From assembly GCA_011800805.1 (NCBI GenBank), contig MPNW01000142.1, positions 1 to 37,983 of the forward strand: a DNA stretch of 37,983 nt. The letters are read 5' to 3'. Of this stretch, positions 1-12,362 are shown piece after piece. The stretch's first letter is position 1, and every line of letters starts with the position of its first letter. A program made the translations under genes and the position numbers. The stretch is from Hirudo medicinalis (taxonomy: Eukaryota > Annelida > Clitellata > Hirudinida > Hirudinidae). Below the pieces are notes generated by a model that was given only the letters and a program-made list of their open reading frames with translations, was not told the origin of the DNA and did not search any database.

Positions 1-33
1 ATTTTTGAACTGCAACCGATGCTGGTAAAAGCA

Positions 34-34
34 G

Positions 35-76
<42 letters not shown>

Positions 77-83
77 CGATGAT

Positions 84-124
<41 letters not shown>

Positions 125-185
125 TGACGATGACGATGACGATGACGATGATGATGATGATGACGATGATAATGATGATGATCGT
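34..185. repeat. (GAT)n/(GAC)n trinucleotide microsatellite
   Basis: About 150 bases of nearly pure GAT repeats interrupted by GAC units, including a run of alternating GAT-GAC hexamers. It is open in several frames only because it is repetitive; no gene is implied. Confidence 0.95.
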
Positions 186-1388
186 GATGGTTTGAATGAA
201 ACAATGGACTCATTGAGCACAAGCCATTGAAAGCAAAAAATTCCAAACAACGACAACAATTTCCATGGGATTTTGAAATGGTTTCGAATCATCACGAATG
301 ACGAATCATAAGATGGGGTCAAATCATAAGAATGAAAGGTCACGAGTTAATTGATGGTTCGTATCCACCTATGACGAATGGAGGCGGATTGTCTGGGTTT
401 CCCCACCAGCTTTGTTTCAGTTTCAATTTAAGTGAATTTAAGAGATTTTGTTATACATAATAACGGGTCACTTCAAATAGCTATTACTGACACTCCTCGG
501 AATTTGTTTGAAAACATTTCCTTTGATTTTGAGACACGTTCCCTGAAGGGATCCAAGGAATCGTGCTAATAAATCAAACGCAGTCCTATGTGCTCATCAC
601 GGAAGCTATTCGTCAGCAAATAAAGGGGAATAACAAACGGGAATAAATTAACTCTTTTATTTATTTCCATGCGAGGTATTTTAATATTTAAAATACAATA
701 CATTTAGATATTTAAGTGCAAGTTATTTCAGTATATTTATTGTGAATATTTCATTAAAGTTCGAGGAATTATTAGTTGCATTATTATTATTACTCTGCGG
801 GAAAGAACACGAAACTTTTGAAAAGTTCCACTTCCTTTTCGAGATGTGATCGTGTGACTTGTGAGATCCATTTAAAACATTCAGATTGCTGAATAACTAG
901 CATGCTTTGAGGTCGATGGGTAATATTAATAGTAATATTAACATTAATGTTAATGTAAATAAATTGCAAAACATTTTCAAAGTTGAAGCAGACTGTTGGA
1001 GACAAATATTTGTTCATGCAAGCACTCGTAAGTGTGGAGTCCGACGACTAAATATCGCTCACTGTTGACTTGAGACGAGTCAACAAAATGAAAATGTATG
1101 AAAAAGAATTTTAATCACAGAAATTCATATTTGATCCTGTCACTTTCTTGAAATTTTTCGAGGAGATCGTGAGAAGGCAGTGCATCCGGGTATTAAGATT
1201 GACCCTGGTCTCACTGGTCTCAATTCGAGTTGACCAGTAAACAGGAGCAGAACTCGGTCACCACCCGAGTTTCAGGAGTTGAAATCAACTGCATTTTCTT
1301 TTGAGGAGCGATTGAAACTCCGCTCGAAACAACGAAAGCAACACAATCAACAGCAGCATTGCAGCGTTTATTTCCAGTCAATGATCGA

Positions 1389-1396
1389 TGACGTCA
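1389..1396. promoter_or_regulatory. Perfect CRE-type palindrome TGACGTCA
   Basis: Exact eight-base cAMP-response-element consensus. It lies about 2.6 kb upstream of the first start codon in the window, so a regulatory role is speculative; a perfect octamer can occur by chance. Confidence 0.25.
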
Positions 1397-1591
1397 TCGG
1401 TCAGCATGCCTCTTTCATAACAACCGAAAGCCTCCTAAGTGCCTCACACGTGCAACCAAATTACTCCTTCTTCAGGAGAATTCTTCCGCGAAGAGCACGA
1501 ACCCGTGGACAATCCGAGTTTCGAGCTGATAAGTAGGATCAATGTCCATCGATTTGAGTTTCTTTGATGCCAATCTTTAATCGCGTCACTC

Positions 1592-1623
1592 GTTCACAGT
1601 GTTCGCAGTTCACAGTGTTCGCA
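1592..1623. repeat. 16-base tandem duplication
   Basis: Two head-to-tail copies of a 16-base unit (GTTCACAGTGTTCGCA), followed by a partial third copy. No function is assignable. Confidence 0.8.
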
Positions 1624-2957
1624 GTGCACAGTGGAGGATTTTACTCCGTTGTGCTTCAAAACCTTTACTCGACTTCACGACATTTGTTCAGTTTTTTAGT
1701 GAACGGAGACATTATATTTGTTCATTTTTTTAGTGAACATTATAGCCCGAGGGCATTTCCACGGCACCCAAGAGAAGCAAACATTCGCAGAGTTCCACTT
1801 TGGAAAAAAATTTCATGAAGATTTTGTCTGAGAATGAAGCATAAGTTTTTATTGTTCATTTTCTGGTCATGGAAGTGATGCATGCGAGGGAGCTCCAGGG
1901 AAATCCAGTTCCGACTCGGATTTTGGTTTAATAAAATCACTTCATTTGTCATCTCAATCCTTGAAAATATTTCCATTCAATTAATTCCAATAAATTTAAC
2001 AAAATAAACATAAATATTCTCTGAAACATTTTAAAACATGACCGATGATGAAAGAAACAACAATGATAATGATTTAACATGCTCATTTGGATTGAAAATT
2101 TAATTCGAATCACTGTTGAAGTGTCTTTTCAACCAAGTCATGACTCAAATAAAGGTTAACATTTCCTATTTTATATATACAATGCCCTGGTGATGATATC
2201 TTGATTTAATACTTTTATGAGTTATAAACTGACAACATTGTAATATGATGTAATGATTATGTGATGTATTAATTTATTAATTATGTGATATAATGACGTA
2301 TTAATTACACGAGCATAACTAATTTCGTAATGGATGATTGAGTTGCAACAAGGCGACCAACAAATAAATGGCTTTGGACTCGACTGGTATATTCAACGTT
2401 TGGAAATGAAGTTAATTATCATAAGTTGTAATAAGTTATGATAAATTATGATTGTGCTTAACGAATGAAATTGAGCTACGTTGAAGAATAGTCGATCATG
2501 ATCATTATTTATTCATTTTTTCAAATGGAATGCCACAAAACCATGGAGCCTAACGGTTTCCATCAACTTTTTGTGGAAGACTTGTAAACTTCTTCACCGA
2601 GTTTTCGAGTCTTAAAAAATGACGAAATTAAAAATCAGCGGAGCGAGTCGAGGTCGGCAAAACATTCCACTTGCAGCCATCGATCAAAACTTCCTCCATG
2701 CATCCATCTTCCAAGCATCTTTGACCTTTTCAATGAGTGTTCAATACTTTCTCACTCCATTCAAGCGTGACTAACATCCACTAATTCAATACTCACCGCT
2801 TTGGAGAAGTGCGTCGATGTAAGGATTTCGAAAGAAGAAGTTGATGACCAGGAAAACTCGGTAATGCTCCATTAGTTGCAATCGTCAAAACGCCACAAAA
2901 AGTGGAGTCAAATCCTGCTCATGTGATTTGGCGAACATGAGCACAAAACCTGCTGGA

Positions 2958-3035
2958 GACGATGATGATGATGATGACGACGATGTTGATGATGTTGATG
3001 GTGATGAAGAGGAGGAGGAGGAAGAGTTGAATTTA
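2958..3035. repeat. GAT/GAC tract passing into GAG repeats
   Basis: Low-complexity purine-rich trinucleotide tract. It produces Asp/Glu-rich or Ser-rich pseudo-reading frames on the two strands, which should not be taken as genes. Confidence 0.9.
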
Positions 3036-3995
3036 TTTCTTTCTTGTTGCAGCAACATGATCAACTGCCGCACTGGGCTTGTCTTTCACGAGAGTCGAGT
3101 GTCTGTTTATTAAAAAGGAAATGCATTTTCAGTCACGAAGAAGGAATCCGCGTCCTCATTCGATTGAGATTCCATCGAACGGAGGACAATATTTGCCTCC
3201 TCAATCGTGTCTACAGAGTTTGGTGCGCCTGGAATTAAACCTGGAGATGGAAAAACTAAAAATAGATTCGAGTGTTAATGCATGGGAGTGTTGCTGGTGT
3301 TCAATTCTCAGAGTTGAAAGTTTGAAGTGAATCATTTTGAGGAGGTTGTTCTCCGATGACATTCATCCTCTCGTTTTGTTTGACAAAATTTAAAATTCAT
3401 CCGTCATTTATAAGGAAAATAATTTATGGCAATGATTCAGTCAATCCATCATCACTTCGGCTAGGTTTAATAAAACTCCAAAACTAAGTTGAAAATCATT
3501 TCTCATCCTCAACTCATTTCCTCAAGCATCACGAGTCATTATCTCCCGCCAAATACAAATCCCATTTGTCACAGAATGCAACTGCCACCAGAAATAATAC
3601 ATGCAAAACAGGTTGTCGGAATAATGGCTACTTAGGAACATTAGGGACATTTATCACACAAACATTTATAACAAATTAACATTCGAAATATCTGCCATTA
3701 CTTCATAATGAAATAATAATAATATTCACATGACAAAAATTCAAGATGCTGAGTTGAATAATTGAAGGCATGATCCGTTATTTATAAATAAAGTTAAGCA
3801 GAACAAAGGTGTTCGTCCTGCAATTGGTCGAAATGGGTTTCCATTCAGCAGCTCCTGAGGCGCATTCTTGAGTCAAAAATAGCAGACGACAAGAATGAGC
3901 GTGGGTTGTTGCTCGACAGGTATTCTTAAAGCTACAATGTTTCAATGTTTTCAACGTTTAAGTATTAATTTGGTCTCTTAAACGCTATTTGAAAG

Positions 3996-6649
3996 ATGTC
4001 CAATGGGATTAGAAGAGCTGTCCAGTATGAAAGCATCTCCAGAAATGAATTTCATCGCCATGCTCTTCCCATGCTTTATGTCAACAACGAGTTGAGGGAA
4101 ATGCCTGGAAACGGATTCTTGACTCCGCCCAAACAGTTTTCCACGGACACCTGGAGACGCAGCTACGATGATCTGACGCTTCCAAGGAAGGACTTGGAAA
4201 GGCCTGCAACTGCCATCGACCTAGTTGATCCTGAAATTAACGACCTCAGTGTGAGTAACGGCTCATACCACGTCAGGTTGAATTTGAAGGCCAATTTGCT
4301 TAACCCGCACGTCAGACCTTCGTCTGCTCTGCCTGCCACGTCGATGACATCTGATTTCGTGGATAGCAGCTATTCTACCTTCCAGAGAGGTGTTCAGGAT
4401 TACAATCTGAGACACTATGGGCGACCTGCGTCTGTTGCCAACCACTTGATGACAGGTTACAACTCAGGCAGTTTGACTAATCATGACTTGAGCATCTACA
4501 ATGCAAACAACGTAATCACATCTGATTTGCTCAGTCACGCCCCAGTGAACGCGCGTACTTCTACTGCAACTCTTCCGATCATATCAACTCAGAGAAATGC
4601 AAATTCCAAGGCTGTCGTGAATATTGATGCCACGAAAAATGTTACCGTCCGACCATCGAATGTTCAAGATGATGAGTTTATCATAAAATCTATCAAATCC
4701 ACCGAGAAATCTACTGCAACGAACAGCTATGTCGACGACGATGTGAATCTGGATTTGCGTCTTTTTGCCAAAACCAAGGTCACAGAATCTGACCCCATTG
4801 TAGAAAGTGAGACGATAAAAGTAGATTCCAGCAGAACGCAGTCGGCCCCAAAGAGGAGCAGAAGGACGTTGAGACCTCTCGACAACGACAACAGGGACAG
4901 GACAGACTCCTACAATACAAGAACAACAGGCAGAACTTTGCAGAGAGAAATAAATTCAGAGTCGAACTTAGTGAAAATAGAAAAAGTAAATGCTACGTCG
5001 GAAGCCATTGATAAGCAGACAATTCAGAAATCTTGCAACACTGATCCTGAATTAACAAGTACAGCAGTGCAGACGTTATGTGTTTCCGATTCAGCAGTTC
5101 AGACTGATTTTGTTCCTGAACCACCACCTGTGATCATACAAGAAACTGCGAATGAGCAGAGCAGATATGGATTGAGGTCGGTCGATGATGATTACCAGGA
5201 TCACATCCCCAGACCAAAGATCACCAATCAAACCACTCGGCAAGTCCATACTTCCCACGCGTATGATGTGCCAGATTATGAGGATGGTGAGCAAACATGA
5301 CAAATAAATAAAGTAAATATTTGGGATTGTAGTTAATAATTTACGTAAAAATGTTTTATACCTACAGAAAGCCAATACGTGAAGACGAGCGGCTTCATAA
5401 GGAGACTAATGGAGGGTGCACCTCAGGGCAGCCTGCAGCAGAAAATGGATGTGAGAAAGGAAGATGACCAAATTGTGGGTCCCTTGCCTAAGGAAGAGAT
5501 TGAAAGAATGTACACCAACTCGATGATCAATGTCGATTCAGTCTCAGAGAAGGTTTGTCTGGTTTTTCAACGTTGTTGGTTCGAAGATAGTTATCTTCAA
5601 GCTTTCCTCAGGTGGACCTGACCCTAGCGAGCGGCATTGCACAACTTGTGGTCAAAATCACCTACGAAAGGATTGTCCCCATCCAGGATTCACAGGACAC
5701 CTTCAAGAAGTCGGCAGTTGTGGTTACCAAGGTAATTGATGTCGATCTGACAGTTACTGAGGCCCGGAAGAAAATTTATGACGACATAATAGAGAGCCAC
5801 AAGAATGGAAGGTTGGACAACAAACACACCTTTGAGCTATACAAGGCCTTCATCGCTTTAGCAGAAGCAGATGAAGGACTGGGAATGAACCAGGAGCATT
5901 TCAGCATCGAAAAGAAAGTCGATGAGGAGAAACTCTGGAATCTGAACAGCAACCTTTCTGAAGCAAGTGAGCAACAGCTGAACCTGAATATACTTGAGAA
6001 CAAACTCTCGGACTTCAGCAAGCAGACTACATTGACTTACAGACCCTCGACCTCTTCAGAGACAAAGAGGTCAGTCAATCAATGGGAAAGTAATGACACT
6101 GGACACACAGAACCATCATTCACCTTTGATTGGAGAAACACGGGAACGCATTCAGCACAAGAAATATCCACTGATTCATTCGAATATAACACAAAAAGCA
6201 CTATTGGTTCGACTGCTGCTTACAACAAAATGATGGCGGAGGACTTTTACAAAGAGAAATCCGCTGCAAACTGGAAATCAATCTTCAACAACTGGACCGA
6301 TGGAGTCGTCAAGGAATCTCAGAAATTGCTGGGACGCTCCGGTCAGGTTAGATTGGGTCCTAGGATAAACGTGCATGAATACCTGAGACCAGGAGGCAAC
6401 AGAACCCACAATCTGGTAACGGATCCCCAGCACAAGTCAATCAACCTAAAATCAACAGCCACTTTCGAAGGAGAACACGACGAAAACTTCAAAGCCTCGG
6501 TTGACTCTCTTTCCAACAAAGTCCTTCATGATGCGGGCCTACAACCAGGCGGTCACAGGCAGAGAATGAACAGCTACGTTCAAACATCATCAGAAAAAAC
6601 AGTTGCAGCCGACGAAACATTCAAAGGCAGACCAATCTTCACTTATTGA
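3996..6649 (+). CDS. Unrecognised three-exon gene, about 837 residues
   Basis: Exons 3996-5286, 5368-5552 and 5612-6649 join with consistent phase (1, then 0) across GT-AG introns of 81 and 59 bases, and give 837 residues ending at a TGA. ATG 3996 is chosen because an in-frame TGA stands two codons upstream, although an upstream untranslated exon is possible. I do not recognise the family. The protein looks cytosolic: no signal peptide or membrane segment, rich in Ser, Thr, Asp and Asn. The first exon is mostly disordered-looking, with a basic patch (PKRSRRTLRP) near residue 290 and two VQT motifs (TAVQT, SAVQTD) near residues 355-372. The third exon opens with a compact stretch (VDLTLASG... 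ARKKIYDDIIESHKNG...) that looks folded and partly helical, then returns to low complexity. A cytoskeletal or scaffold role would be a guess. Confidence 0.8.
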
Positions 6650-7087
6650 GACAACGCAGTCTGCTTGTGACGCCATGTGGCACATCGAAAGCGGAACGGG
6701 ACTCACTCGAGCTGTTTATTTCCAACCATTTTAAGACAATTTTAATAACATAACGCGAATTCCACGCGATCGATATACACAGCTTTGAGACATTACTAAC
6801 GGATAATTACATTTTATTTGCGATGCACAAACATTTCCAGTGCACACTCCGCATTCACTTACGATAAAAAGATTACGAAGAATTGGTGCTCGTCTCCGTT
6901 AATGTTGAAACCAAAGCACATTGACATGGAGGATATGGAGGACATGGAGGATTCAAAGAATTATTTTACAAAAATGAAACGTCATTTATTTATTTCTCAA
7001 TGTAGAGTTTCATTGGAATTGTGACTTTCATTTCCTAGGCCAAATAAATTTCTAATAGATTAGGTAACATCACTGCTCATAAACTTT
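6650..7087. other. Convergent 3' flanks of the unknown gene and ABCE1
   Basis: Non-coding. It holds a short tandem repeat built on ATGGAGGA at 6927-6952. A candidate poly(A) signal for the minus-strand ABCE1 transcript lies at 6985-6994 (AATAAATAAA read on the minus strand), about 95 bases beyond its stop. An AATAAA near 7036 on the plus strand could serve the upstream gene, so the two transcripts may overlap at their 3' ends. Confidence 0.55.
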
Positions 7088-10000
7088 TCAATCGTCCAGG
7101 AAGAAGAAGTTTCCACTTTTCTTTTGCTCGCTGTCCTGGAAATACAAAATAAAATGAGGGTCGAACGAACGGAAAAAAACAAAATGCGACGTCGACGGCA
7201 ACCACGTTCCAACTCAAAGCTTCAGTTACAAACGTTATCCACACGATTATTAAGAATGTGAACAGCATGTCGAATCATCATCAGCTCCGAGTAAATATTT
7301 CAACCGTACGACCACTCGAAACGTACCTTCACAGAATTGAGTTTGTTGATTCTCGGCCTGAAGTTGTTTGGATCTCTCCTGAACGTGATGTCCAGCGACT
7401 TTAGGAACCTGTTCATTCCCACCAGAAGACTCTGTGGCCTGCACATTAAACATTACAATTAGTTAACATATATTATCTAATAGCCGACTGCTAACCGGCA
7501 ACACAAAATAAATTAGCACTTACACGTGAGCAGTTGCACTCTTCGATGGCAATCCCGAGAAGACCACCACTCGATCTGCCAGGTAAGTCGCCATAATGAA
7601 ATCGTGCTCGACCACAAAGGCGGTCTTTTTGGCATGTAGGATGAACCTGAAATTATGAAACAATTTGGATAACAAATCTAAAAAGATGACTTTGGTGGCG
7701 TTTAAACAATCCGGCGTCACGAGTTACCTTTTAATGACTTTGGCGGCGTGAAGACGCTGCTCGGAGTCGAGATAAGCAGAAGGCTCGTCGATGAGGTAGA
7801 CGTCGGCCGGCTTACCCAAGCACAGTGTCAAAGCAACTCTCTGCAACTCTCCACCAGACAACACAGACACCTAGATCATGATATGACAGAAATTAGCAAG
7901 TTAATAACTAATGTTGTTATAAATGCTGTGTTGCATAATTTAATTTCTCCAACTTTCTCAAATCTATCTAAAAACACAATGATGCAATAAATTCAGCATT
8001 AGTGACAATTCTAACCATCAAGAGTTTCCAATCTTAAACACACTAATATTTTAAACATAAATTTATGCTGACATTTTGAGTGCATTACGTAATACACACT
8101 TCCTGATCATAGAGCTGTTCCACTTGCAGTGGCTTTACTACATCAGTAATAAACTGTGGACTTTGGTACGTGTCCCTGATCTTGTCGTGGAGGAGTTGAC
8201 GGACATTACCAGAAAACTTAGGACTGATCTTCTGTGGTTTGTAACTGACATTCAGCTGTGGTACCTTGGCTATAATTTAACATAGTTTAGCTGTAACATT
8301 TGTCAAACATGCATTGCAGACCTCTAGCAAAGTATGATAATTGTTCAATAAATATAAACAATTTTCGTATTGTCGAATGTATGTTAAGAATATGCAAGCA
8401 CAGATTGAGTCAGGTCTGAGACTGCTTTACCTCCTCCATCTGGCTCGAGTCTCCCTGCCAACATCCGAATAAATGTCGTCTTCCCGGTACCGTTCTCACC
8501 CAACATGACAATGATTTCAGAGTCTGTGAAGCCTCCAGCTTCAATCTCAATGGTAAAATCCCCTGTTGGTTTACAGGCAAGTTGTGTTAATTAATATTCA
8601 CACTTTTGTTTTGATATCCAATAAATTATTTTTTTACCAAGTGACTTGAACATGTGGGGGTAGTCATAGTGGCAATGTCTTTTAATCTCTTCCTCTGTTG
8701 CAGTCTCTGAGACCTTGAACACAAGGGAAGTCTCTCTGAACCTCAAATTTTCAGTTGGGACAAACCCATCAAGGAAGATGTTGATACCTTCAAACAAATG
8801 AAAATGTTGTGTATCTCATTCCATCCTTATTTATCCAATCCTCTTACCTTCCCTTACACTGAAAGGCATGGTAACTACTCCATAAGCTCCAGGGACTCCA
8901 TATAAGCAACATATGAAGTCTGATAGATAATCAAGGACTGAAAGATCATGCTCAATGACCATTATGTATTTGTTTGTGGCAATAAGATCTCTGATGGCCT
9001 GGGCAGCCTTCAGCCTTTGTTTGACATCCAAGTAACTCGACGGTTCATCAAACATGAAGCTGGATCAAATTTTATTTATTCAAATATCATTTATTGCAAG
9101 AGATTTCTACACAAGAAAGTAATGGATGCATGACTTACACATCTGCTTCTTGAACACAGACTATGGCAATGGCGAACCTCTGCAGTTCTCCTCCAGAAAG
9201 ATCCTCAATGTTACGGTTCCTGATGCCGTTCAAATCTGAAGTATCACGTCAGACCAATCATCAGTAATGATCAATTCGTTTGACGGCCAACAAACATTGC
9301 TAACCCAATAAGTTGCAAATGTATTCCTGAACTTTGCGGTCATCTTTCTTCGACAAGAAGTGCTGAACTGTACCCTACCAAAGAACTCAGTCAACAACTC
9401 CTACTAGGAACTAACTATTTCAGGTATTAAGAGTAATTTGCAAACCTGAACAGCCTTTGGAATCTGGTCAACATACTGAGGTTTGGAAACTGCTTTTAGC
9501 TGGTCTTCAAGGATTTTTGTGAAATAGTTTTGCAACTCTGATCCTCTGAAATGCAGCAATACTTCAGTCCAATCAGGCTCAACCTGTCATAAGAATTAAA
9601 GCTAGATCCACTGATATTTTAATCCAGCACAACTACATAAAAACTCACATCAAACTTTCCAAAATTTGGTTTTGTCTTTCCAGACAAGATCTTCATGGCT
9701 GTTGATTTTCCAATTCCATTTGTTCCGACAAGACCGAGAACCTCCCCGGGTCTCAAAATAGGAAGTCTGTGCAGCTTGAAAGAGTTGGCCGAAAAGCGAT
9801 GGGTCAAGTCCTTGCTCAGGTTGCTGGGCAAGTTGACAATGTTTATTGCCTCATATGGACATTTCTGAAACATTAGTTATGTCTTGCACAAAATACTTCA
9901 TCTATGGAACTAAAATAACAATACCTTAGTACAAATACCACAACCAATGCAAAGCTCTTCGGAGATAAAAGCTATTTTATCAGCTGGAGATACTTCAATG

Positions 10001-10194
10001 CAAAGTCGACCTGAGAAGTACGTGTTCTAGGTTGGTTATTCAAGTACATAAATATTTATATTCAAAAACTATTAAAATATCTAACCCATCCTGACTACAG
10101 GGCAAGACCTCTTACACTCTTGTTTACATTTTTTGGGTCTACATTTGTCAGAACTGACAATTGCAATCCTGGTTAATTTGTCTTGTGCAGCCAT
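7088..10194 (-). CDS. ABCE1: ABCE1 (RLI1), ribosome-recycling ATPase, complete
   Basis: ABCE1 is the Fe-S twin ATPase that splits ribosomes after termination and stays on the small subunit during re-initiation, in the cytosol. Fourteen exons (minus-strand order: 10194-10086, 10010-9925, 9864-9649, 9583-9446, 9374-9305, 9235-9139, 9059-8848, 8787-8638, 8562-8431, 8269-8100, 7870-7728, 7646-7524, 7438-7327, 7135-7088) join in phase to 601 residues; the human protein has 599. Visible features: eight cluster cysteines (C18, C23, C27, C31, C57, C60, C63, C67); Walker [10 protein letters not shown] near 112; signature LSGGELQR near 219; Walker [12 protein letters not shown] near 241; second-half [17 protein letters not shown] and [13 protein letters not shown]-terminus GNFFFLDD. 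All introns are GT-AG. A good acceptor (TTTCAG) two bases before the ATG suggests a 5' UTR intron. It reads as fully intact. Confidence 0.98.
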
Positions 10195-10480
10195 CACTGA
10201 AAGTAGTGCAATTAAATTTCACTCCTTCTAACAACCCTATGGTCATGAATTGACAACGTGTACATAAATTCATATTCATTTATTAGGGTGTGGTTTTGAT
10301 AAAGATAGTTCTCGATGTGTTAGATTATTTGTAAAATTAAGTGCATATTCATCACCCAAAAATATGGTAATAAAAGTTCATTTAAATTAACAACGTTCTC
10401 AGTACTATATTTGAAGAATTAACAAAAACATTGATCTTAAATCAAAGTTTAACGTGCACTTTCCGGTACCCAGAAACAAT
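10195..10480. promoter_or_regulatory. Upstream region of ABCE1, possible bidirectional promoter
   Basis: This stretch separates the ABCE1 start codon (minus) from a plus-strand ATG at 10481 that may open a divergent transcript. It is AT-rich, and I could not pick out a convincing TATA box. The bidirectional role is inferred from gene orientation only. Confidence 0.3.
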
Positions 10481-10648
10481 ATGTCGAAAGCATCTCAATC
10501 AAAATCAAAATTTGTGTCTCGTCTCAATAAAAGTGCTAAAATTATTCAATTACCAAAGCCAAACGAACTTCCAAACCAAGCTAAACGAACCAATTTTCAC
10601 CGTAAACACTCTCCACGATTGCACATGCAGGGCAGCACTAACCAATGA
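10481..10648 (+). CDS. Small basic ORF, possible first exon of the KNL2-like gene
   Basis: A 55-codon frame starting at ATG 10481 with a Lys/Ser/Pro-rich product (begins MSKASQSKSKFVSRLNKS). A good donor (C|GTAAAC) after 10601 leaves phase 1. An acceptor-like AG at 13017-13018 would join in the right phase to the SANTA-encoding exon at 13019. If used, this is a first coding exon of the downstream gene with a 2.4 kb intron full of repeats. Otherwise it is a chance frame. The support is phase and position only. Confidence 0.25.
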   Translation: MSKASQSKSKFVSRLNKSAKIIQLPKPNELPNQAKRTNFHRKHSPRLHMQGSTNQ

Positions 10649-11030
10649 TTCTGTTACAGAAAAAAACTTAATAAGTTTTGTAAATATAGGCAAATTATTG
10701 AACTTATAATTGTACTTTGATATTTTTTTAAATGTTGGAAATTAAAATTATTAAGGTAATACATATTCAACATTAAATAATAAATTTAATTCTAAATTGC
10801 GGATTTGTGTTATATCAAACTAACTCCTCATACATTATTTTATTTTTTACTAACAAAATCAGAGAATCGTCAGATCTCTGAAAGTGCCAGGAAAGCAACA
10901 CCAATAAGCAAAAATTAAAATAATACATATTTGGACATAAGCAATGGCGCATAGTTCAAAAATTGAATGCCTACGTATAAGTAAGAAAAAGTAAAAAGTA
11001 AAAAATAAAAAGTAAAGAAAAAGTTGTGGA

Positions 11031-11165
11031 CCAAAAATCCACTTGTCTTCCGCCAGCAGACACTTATATAATGGCAAAAGCCTAGTCTTTAAAGTAGCTG
11101 AAGTTAACAGACACTCAAATTTATTTTCAATTGCGAAGTTTTAAATTATAATATTTGGAAACTAC
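11031..11165 (+). repeat. Left arm of a long inverted repeat
   Basis: About 130 bases that recur in reverse complement at 12212-12353, with by-eye identity around 85% and an identical outer end of 14 bases (GACCAAAAATCCAC). It may be a terminal inverted repeat of a foldback or MITE-like element about 1.3 kb long; no transposase is visible between the arms. Confidence 0.8.
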
Positions 11166-11544
11166 GTTTCAAATGCTTTTTAAAAATATTCATATATCAA
11201 TTGTACGAAGACTTTCAGTTTTTTTTTTTAATTAATAGGAATTTGTGGAATTCGCTTAAAAGTCCTCTTATTCAACAACCATGCAGCTCTGACTGGTCAA
11301 ATGTGCATCAAAATGTTCATCAAGATTTCTACTTTTGAAATATATATGCTTTATAACGTCTTGGAATTGTGGTGTGGTACGACATACATGTACTTCACTG
11401 ATTGCCCGATGAGTTGAGAATTTTAAATGAAGAATCGTTGCTTTATAAACTTCAGTTCTTATCTGATATATGTGTTCACAAAAAAAAAATATGTGGATTT
11501 GAATATGTATTTATTTTTTACTTTTTGTTTGCACTAATTAATTG

Positions 11545-11820
11545 GCGTGCAGGTTGGCCGATTGGGTTGCGTTCCTGCATGCGGTCGTAATAGCAACAGT
11601 CGTTATGTGTCGTGTTCGCACCCCAGCCTGCACCGCCAGGGAGCGCCCTCGGGTAGGGTCGCTATATAAATGGTAGATCGATTAAAAAGTGCCTATGTCC
11701 AAATCATCTTAGTTATGCAACGGACTTTAATCAAATAAATAAATAAAATAAATAAATAAAAAGTGCCTTCACATCCTGTTCGGATACGTAGGGCACTCAA
11801 AAAGTCGGTTAAATACAAAT
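11545..11820 (+). mobile_element. tRNA-derived SINE, copy 1
   Basis: The head at 11545-11637 looks like a class II (Ser/Leu-type) tRNA: a pol III A-box-like TGGCCGATTGGG, a B-box-like GTTCGCACCCC, and pairing ends GTGCAGG / CCTGCAC. The body carries GCCAGGGAGCGCCCTCGGG and an A/T-rich AAATA tail, followed by a second module beginning AAGTGCCTTCACATCC. It is closely similar to the copy at 30167-30422. Confidence 0.85.
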
Positions 11821-12211
11821 TGTCTTTCGCAGTAAATGAAATGAAAGGACGACATGTCAGAGGAAAAGAAAGAGATGAAGTTTGATTGGACGGAGTCAGG
11901 GGCCTTCGTTCTGCATTGGAGGGAGCCACTTTCAAAGGAAGCTAGAGAATCAGGAAATAGGGATGGAAGGCCATCTGAAAATGTATTATAGTGAATGAAA
12001 ATAAATTACTCTTTATTCATTACATAATTTGACAACAATTTCATAGGTATTAAGTAGAATAAAACATGATGCCAAGGCAATGAAGAGGCCACACCAAAAA
12101 TTGGGGGAAAGTCTGAGGTTGATTAGTAAAATACAAGTAAGAATATTTTGATTACTTTGTTTTGTTTAACAATGGTTTGTTGTTATTATAGGTGAAAGAA
12201 ATTTATGTAGT

Positions 12212-12353
12212 CTCCAAATATTATAATTTTAAACTTCGCAATTGAAAATAAATATGAGTGTCTGCTAACTTCAGCTACGTTAGAGACTAGGCTTTTACCA
12301 TTGTATAAATGTCTGCTGGCACAAAATTGAAAGACAAGTGGATTTTTGGTCTT
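12212..12353 (-). repeat. Right arm of the long inverted repeat
   Basis: Reverse complement of 11031-11165. The shared block includes a motif close to CCAGCAGACA, then AAAAGCCTAGTCT, and ATTTTCAATTGCGAAGTTT in the inner part. The similarity stops sharply at 12353. Confidence 0.8.
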
Positions 12354-12362
12354 GGGTGAAGA

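Larger units (their letters stand above)
186..3995. other. Gene-poor leading region, no supported gene
   Basis: AT-rich sequence with short spurious open frames (the longest is about 85 codons, near 1279-1536) but no recognisable domain and no convincing chain of splice sites. It holds a perfect CRE-like palindrome, a 16-base tandem repeat at 1592-1623, a pair of similar 20-base stretches near 1684-1740, and a GAT/GAG tract at 2958-3035. It may include the promoter or untranslated exons of the gene that starts at 3996, but nothing proves this. Confidence 0.6.

Noticed and set aside
5612..5739. A CCHC-like pattern (CTTCGQNHLRKDC) in an alternative frame over exon 3 of the unknown gene
   Set aside because: The Cys-His spacing is one residue short of the canonical knuckle. 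The main frame is a long intact exon with correct splice phase, so the overlap is probably coincidence.
5500..5890. Possible plakin-type repeat in the unknown protein
   Set aside because: A few residues suggest it (LTVTEARKKI), but the spacing and the conserved Gly/Pro pattern are not there.
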